Source of the DNA: Siphonodentalium dalli
Taxonomy: Eukaryota > Mollusca > Scaphopoda > Gadilida > Siphonodentaliidae
NCBI GenBank assembly: GCA_032622095.1
Contig: CP136067.1
Coordinates: 177,848,556 to 177,912,555, forward strand
DNA: 64,000 bases
Direction: 5' to 3'
Shown here piece by piece: positions 57,852 to 64,000 of the stretch. The position numbers and the translations under genes were made by a program. The notes under the pieces were generated by a model, which saw only the letters and a program-made list of their open reading frames with translations, was not told where the DNA came from and searched no databases. Position 1 is the first letter of the stretch. Each line of letters begins with the position of its first letter.

Positions 57852-58344
57852 CGGTTGGCCTTGGCGGTGGGTATCCTGTGAAAATATTTCCACCCGTCAA
57901 AAACCGCCACAAACAGAAAGAACATCAAAATGTAGATAGACTTTGTCCGTATACAAATAATAAATATCGCATAAACAGTATGTTATTGTCATATTTTTGA
58001 CCATTGTTATGTAAACAAAAGCATAAAAAGTTACTTTTCTGGTGTTTGTTTATATTATGATGGTAAACATAAAGAGCGTTCTTTGTTGGTGAATTCCTGA
58101 TATGGAACGAATAAAGAGCGTTTATGCCATTTGTGTGTGATTAGCCAGCAGCATTGTGCTGTCTTCTGTAACACAATCAGGCTCTTGCTTAGGTAAAATA
58201 TAGTAAATATTTATGATAACATGCTGTTTACGCGATGGTCATGGTATATATGAACGAAACTGGATGCGTTTTAATGTTTTTCTGTTTACGGTGATTGGAA
58301 CAAATATGAATATTTTCGACAACTAAGGCCTCACGTGCCTTTAA
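57852..58344 (+). repeat. Dispersed repeat A, copy 2
   Basis: This copy matches 6,908-7,400. Its left edge abuts dispersed repeat B in minus orientation (57,292-57,838), so the two families are nested or joined here but not at the other site. Confidence 0.85.
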
Positions 58345-59891
58345 AGTTTGTTGCGTGATAAAAATGATGCTCGCCTATATAGTATTCTTCGTGCGTCAGG
58401 CGCCATGGGAGAGGGTCAGTCACAATGGCTGTTAACAGGTTACATCCGTCAAAAACACACACATAAACACATACAAACACACACAAAAACACACACATAA
58501 ACACACACATAAACACACAGAGCTATACGAGTCATATTCAAAATATTTTGTCGTGGACTAAATATCTTCTGTGAGAACAAGAACATATTCAGCAGCACTA
58601 TAAACCGACGTGCATTTAGCCCATATAACCACAATCTCGTGCTATATATTTATAAAAATGGATCGGACCAATGCGCCTTTGTGTGAGATTTGATGACCAT
58701 ATAGACGTGTATATCGACTTTCAAAGGAGGTAGTTTTAACAGGTTTGTTAATAACTGTCAGCATAGAAAACATTTCCAAAATCGTCTCTTATAATAAATG
58801 TCATGTCTGTCAAAAGGGGCACATAATAAAGATCGTTGTTACCCTCCTCCCTATTTTCGGCCCTTCTGATTGTCCCATGTCCTGTCACGTGCCGTGCCGG
58901 GCGACAAATCACATTGTTATCCTTCATCCCATTTTCCTCTCTTCTGATTGGCTGAGAGTGCGTCACATGGCGGGCGATAAATCACCATATTACCCTCGAG
59001 GGTAACATTGTCTCAGTTATTGACCGCTCAGCTGTTACCGGCAAACATAGAACTACGAAGAACTCACCACGCAGAGATTCTCTGACAGCTCTCTGATAAT
59101 TTCGAAAAACACTGTTTTTATAAACCCCACTGTTTCATAACAACCGCGAACTGTGGTGTTTGCTAATTTGCATAATTGTGTGTTTTTTAATTTGCTATTA
59201 AAGCACGCTATGTATAAATGGTGTTATCACATACACATATCTGTTATAAGGTGTAATATTCCTATTGGACCTTTTTATATCAATAATAAAGACCGTGGGA
59301 CAAATAGATAAACCTTATTATGCAGTTGGTATGCTGCAGGCAATTGCACATACGATATGCATACGTTACAACTACGTTTATGTGCTTGATCAAATAGCCA
59401 CTCTTTGCTGTTTATCAATTGACTATTTCTTTTCTTCAATACATTCCTCAGACTTCAGAGAATACCCGTATGTTGCGTAACAATCTGTGACATATGTCAA
59501 ATACTTTTTGCACCACTACAACGTGTTAGTTTCACATTTTAGCAATCTGGAAATGAACACGTCTGTCGGCGTCTTCACGGCCATTAAAATTTGAAACGAA
59601 ACCGAACATTTCGCTGCATGGCTACTCAACTTCGAAATTGCTTTGCTCCTCTTTCCGTGAACCGATTCCACCATGCAACCAGCAAACTGACCGGAGAATA
59701 GCTGCGCGAATGACGGGTCTGTTAATTGATCCATATTATGAATGTTTTATTTTCTAAATAGCGATTATTCCAACATAAAATTAACTTTTCGAACTGGATT
59801 AAAGAATATATGCGCGCATTTATGCCTGCTATTAAGGAGGTTCGTGTGTACTCCTTTGTCAGATAACAAAACATTTATCACCCTTGTTTTC
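58345..59891. other. No supported gene
   Basis: A CA microsatellite (58,449-58,519) explains the cysteine/valine-rich minus frames. From 58,820 to 59,010 are palindromic words (ACCCTCGAGGGT, GGCGACAAATC, GGCGATAAATC) related to the hairpin at 59,892. Confidence 0.5.
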
Positions 59892-60002
59892 GTGAGACAC
59901 GGGGATTTGTCGCCGCTCTCGACCTGGAATGTCACCCTCGGGCCTGGCGGCCCTCGGGTGACATTCCAGGTCTCGAGCGGGCGACAAATCCCCGTGTTTC
60001 AC
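59892..60002. repeat. GC-rich 111-bp hairpin
   Basis: The arm GAGACACGGGGATTTGTCGC, followed by GACCTGGAATGTCACCCTCG, is nearly perfectly mirrored on the right around a GGCCTGGCGGCC centre. Related short arms occur at 58,900-58,990 and 60,720-60,760. Confidence 0.8.
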
Positions 60003-61445
60003 TCAATCGCGGGCGATAACTGTATACTGTCGCCCGCTGAGCCGGGAGACATTGTTTTTGTCGCCCGCCTGATGTTATATTGCAAGAATATCTCCAAACA
60101 TTCACTGCAGTAACATCTATTCCACATAACTACAATGTACATGTACTAAAATCATAGATCTTATATACCCCACGGATTCGCAAAATACACCAGTTGTGGT
60201 GTTTGCTAATTTGCATATATTTAGTGAAAACTAATATTCGAACTTTTAAGTTGATACTTTAATCGGACAAGCGTTATTATGTCCTTTTTACATCGAAACA
60301 TCTCGGTGATTCAATATGTTCATCTCGATATCATGGTGCAAGATTGAAAGAGTGGATCCCTTGAAGTTGATTGGTTATAAATATTTGCTGGTGGACAACG
60401 TAATGCATACGTTTGTCGCGAATATTGAATATGCCACATTGCAGAAGGCGATAACATACCTTATGAAGTTATGGCTTATTGGTTTACATTGCATGGACCG
60501 ATATTGGCGATTTTACCACCAAAATGATCGTAAATAAACGCTGATTATCAAACGCTTAACGGCTTGACTATCGTTTATGGAACATAAATCCTATAGGACG
60601 ATAAGTAGTTACTGAAAATATACATAATCGGGGAAAATAGCACTCGTGACTCAGTGCAACCTCGTGCGTGTGGATGTCAAGGATTTTTCCTGTGGTATAA
60701 TCGGATAACAAAACAGTTGTTGCCCTTTTTCTCGGGAGACATCGATATTTGTCACCCGCTCGATAACAGAATGTCTAATTTCAGTCATACGTGCGTTTCG
60801 TGAACAAGGTCCTAACTTAATATGGTCTTAACTTTGGTCTTAATTTTAAGTCTGGGTGAGGTGCCTTAAGATAATCTTAATGTTAAGTCATAACTTATTA
60901 TCCGTCTATGTTGGGAAAGATGGATGGGATCTGGTCCGTGTATATTATTATAAACACATTTAACTGAATAACATCTTGCGAACCCGGAGGGGTTTCCACT
61001 TCTAACTGTAAGCCACCAAGACCGGGGTATACGTTTCTAACTGCTGTAAACAATATATATATATTTCCACAGGCTTGGACATCATTTGTTTTAAATGGAG
61101 ACATGACTTATTCGAGCTTCCAAATTTTGTCCACTAATTTGAAAGGAGGTTTGCAAGTGCACGAACTATTGACATATCGGCTTCATGTGCTCTGAAAATA
61201 CATGACACGGTCGCAGCCATTTTTTATCTGTTTCCAATATTTCGCACATAAATTAAACAAACCCTCTTTATTTATACCATATCAGGAATAAACTATTCCA
61301 TTCACACAAATTAAAGTATGTTATATAGCAGATATGGCACGTACATGTCGTAGCATGTTTATGTGTATACGTCTCCGAAACATGCCGACCGTTGCTCTTT
61401 GAACATTCCTGGGACTACACAGCACACAAGGCGCCTATTTGTTTG
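60003..61445. other. No gene seen
   Basis: Short frames without recognisable content; words related to the 59,892 hairpin recur near 60,720. Confidence 0.5.
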
Positions 61446-61536
61446 AGAAGCAAGTGTTATTTTGAGACATTGCAATTTGTTTTACCCAACCGATCCCAAA
61501 ATTTGTTTTCACTGTCTCAAAATCACACTTGCTTCT
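61446..61536. mobile_element. 91-bp TIR element
   Basis: The arms AGAAGCAAGTGTTATTTTGA and complement (TCAAAATCACACTTGCTTCT) are 24 nt long with one or two mismatches. Confidence 0.65.
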
Positions 61537-61972
61537 AAATTATCTTATGTTTTAAGCTCAACGGTCGACTCGAGGAAATTCGCACCTAATGTTAACACAA
61601 TTCGCTACTCATATGACAAAAGAGTTATCGATCAACAAATGTAGAGTTATCCCTCATTTTGAGTTGGCACAACTTCACAATCCCCGTTATATTTACCTTA
61701 TCCTTATCACTGGTGTGTAATGATCCCATGGAACTCATATGGAATAGACTCTTATAACTAGTGTGTAGAAACGATTACAATTGGAAAGTGTAAACACGAT
61801 TAATACTCACATCAATGTGCAGTTTTACATATAATTACATCAAGGGCCATTCTATACATGTACATATTGTGTATATTTTGTTACACACAATTGTGTAAGA
61901 CCGTAGAGCATGCGCATTGCGTACTTTCAGATTCATATCTTCTGCTGCATTTTTTCGGAATGCAATCTACAT

Positions 61973-62289
61973 AGATCGTAGACAAGGATTGTTAGTTCAG
62001 AATTCCGATTTGTGGGTATAGTATTAATAATATATGAGGATTTATTTGTTACAACTTTCATGGCGATTACTACCCTTAGACTCTTTTTATGATTGTTGTA
62101 ATAATACTAATATTATGCAATCACGCCACGACCCTGGTTTCTTAATTTAAAACAAAAACTCATACAGTACAGAACAAAATACTATACATACCGCTATGCA
62201 CCATGAAAGTTTTAACATATAAATCTGTATATATCTTTAATACTATACCCACAGGTCGGACTACTGAACTTACATTTCTTATCTACGAA
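61973..62289. mobile_element. Diverged inverted-repeat element, about 317 bp
   Basis: Arms of about 85 nt, GATCGTAGACAAGGATTGTT and on, match the complement of the right side at about three quarters of positions. The region around it (61,670-62,480) is rich in TGTGTAG/CTACACA words. Confidence 0.5.
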
Positions 62290-63310
62290 CTTTGTGTGTA
62301 AGAACCTACACAAAATGTGTAAGGGAAATATGTTGAATTTATGCACACAGTTGTGTATAAATGTTTATACATTTACCCATTGATGTGTAAAAAATTGTTA
62401 CACAGTTTGCGTACTAATATGAAACTACACATATACTACACAAATATGTTTAGGATCAAAATTGAATAATGATTGTGTAGCAGAAACCCTACACATTAGT
62501 CATGCGAGTGTATTGATTGTGTGTGCACGTTGACACACGCCTTGATTTCTCTCGATACCGATCCGAAAACAATAACTTTATAAGAATACAACTGGCACAT
62601 GAGCCATATTATTATCCTTTGACACTAGTGTCTTCCAGACAAGATATACGCTGACAAATTATGATTTTATATATGGCCCGCATTGGGTTCTATATATACA
62701 ATACACACCGTTTAACTGTCGTGTAGCTGGATATTCACTCCCTTCCCGTCACCTTTATAGTTGCAATTCCACTAAAACTCATGTCCCAATTTAAAATATT
62801 CGAGTTTGCTCATCAGTCTATAGATATTGCTCACAGTATTTATGAAAACTTTCATGTCTAATTGAATAATGGTTATTACTCTAAATGATAGTAAATATTA
62901 GGTCACGAATGTCGGAGATTTCCGCATATTATCTGTTCCTTACATCTTCTCCCTCAACTCAATGTCTCTCATGTAACGAAGTGGGATTGTCCCGTTGTCC
63001 AGTGGTAAATATCAACATGGCCGCGTACGGGAACAATGAATAGTCCACCGGTTTTATAATTTTATGTTTCAATAAAGTGTTCTGCCGGTAAGCACAATAT
63101 GTAGATGAATAGAGGTATTGGTGGTTCAATGGTTTAAACTGGAGTGAATTTATATCTCTTAGAATCGAGTAGTTATTCCAAGAGCTGGGGTGTCATGCTG
63201 CCAAATAAGGTCTGATATATCATGGTACCATTATCCACGATGTGTGTCAAACTATTGTTTAATGTAGGATGATACTAATTTGACCATCTCTCGACAAAAA
63301 CGATGGTTAC
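62290..63310. other. TGTGTAG-rich noncoding DNA
   Basis: Many TGTGTA and TACACA words between 61,670 and 62,500 in both orientations. No gene. Confidence 0.5.
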
Positions 63311-63442
63311 TACCAGTCATAACTAAAATTGAGTATATGATCGTGTCAATTATGCGTGTATGTTCTTATACTATATCATTTATATAATAACATACAAGCA
63401 TAATATACAATATCATATACTTAATTTTAGTTATGACTGGTA
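63311..63442. mobile_element. 132-bp TIR element
   Basis: TACCAGTCATAACTAAAATT and complement form 30-nt arms around an AT-rich interior. Confidence 0.7.
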
Positions 63443-64000
63443 TTGTGCTTACTTATATACATTTTACCTTAGGAGTTACAATCACTGGGGAAAGGAAGTT
63501 TATCTTAGATCCGGGAACACATCAAACTATATCTGTATTATCTTATGAACTATCGGACAGCGTACGTGGAAAAAATAATAGGCCGCCATGCCAATAGTTA
63601 TAAAGTGAGAACACAAGATATGTATGCGCAGTTTTGTCATTCTCGCAAACATTCGCGAAAAATACGTATGAGCACGTGCACCTGTAACCGTATATCTAAA
63701 AAATGTCTGAAATGAAACGTGAATTTAATCGATATAACCATGGACCTTAGATATATTAATGTAACAGTCTCCTCGTGTTACGAAGAAAACCATTACAGGA
63801 ATGACCAGTTTTGTTAACGGAAATCACGTTGAGATTAGACTATTTGAAATGTAGGCGCCTAAATTTTAAGTGAATTACATGTAAGCTTTCACTATCGACC
63901 GAATTTGCGATAACCTTCTGCTTTGTTCATAAGTATGTGTTTCTTGTCGATTCATGAAAATAGAAGGATATCTGAGGATTATCAGATCCACGTATGTACT
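63443..64000. other. No gene seen
   Basis: AT-rich sequence with no recognisable feature. Confidence 0.5.

Noticed and set aside
58331-58634. Cysteine/valine-rich minus ORFs
   Set aside because: Translations of a CA microsatellite.
1-64000. tRNA or rRNA genes
   Set aside because: No clear cloverleaf with A and B boxes or rRNA-like sequence was recognised by eye; a covariance model search would be needed to exclude them.

Overview
The window is eukaryotic nuclear DNA from an animal, most likely a marine invertebrate. It has spliced genes with GT-AG introns, long AT-rich intergenic stretches, many minisatellites, and a dense mix of LINEs, MITE-like palindromes, a Polinton/Maverick remnant and repeats that look like the pearl/Helentron-type elements known from molluscs. 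A lophotrochozoan, perhaps a mollusc, fits best, but this is inference because no phylogenetic test was possible. No operon-like coding, rRNA or tRNA gene was recognised.

The only convincing host genes are two plus-strand, tandemly arranged paralogues of a 12-TM major facilitator superfamily (MFS) transporter with the same exon architecture. The downstream copy (48,768-55,900; four exons; 485 codons) reads cleanly from ATG to stop and starts with an acidic dileucine-like ERSPLI motif. The upstream copy (26,700-34,134; three exons found, first exon not found) shares exon boundaries and phases, but its last exon changes frame near 33,330. It is either a young pseudogene or carries a sequence error. 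Its introns hold a LINE remnant, a long-TIR MITE and local minisatellites; the second intron-rich copy holds a 23-bp minisatellite.

Layout: 1-5,400 holds repeat-rich DNA (a roughly 400-bp degenerate tandem repeat, a GGTAC-palindrome cluster, a short repeat with a tetranucleotide start, a hairpin MITE). 6,500-8,900 holds broken ORFs with a coiled-coil protein interrupted by a palindromic element. 9,400-12,444 holds a LINE ORF1-like fragment and a long element with tandem units. 12,888-15,620 is a decayed Polinton-like segment with a packaging ATPase. 15,970-16,830 is a dead LINE. 19,030-24,446 is a minisatellite block (39-bp and 25-bp arrays) with an embedded segmental duplication. 26,180-34,134 is MFS copy 1. 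36,860-40,680 is a nearly full-length minus-strand CR1-like LINE with endonuclease, RT and a 2A-like N-terminal motif. 41,000-48,590 is repeats. 48,768-55,900 is MFS copy 2. 56,370-64,000 is noncoding with several TIR elements.

The best-supported new items are the MFS pair with one frameshifted member, two TTAA-flanked TIR elements (50,003-50,383 and 56,376-56,948) of piggyBac type, a TA-flanked MITE family with two copies, and the 2A-like motif in the LINE.
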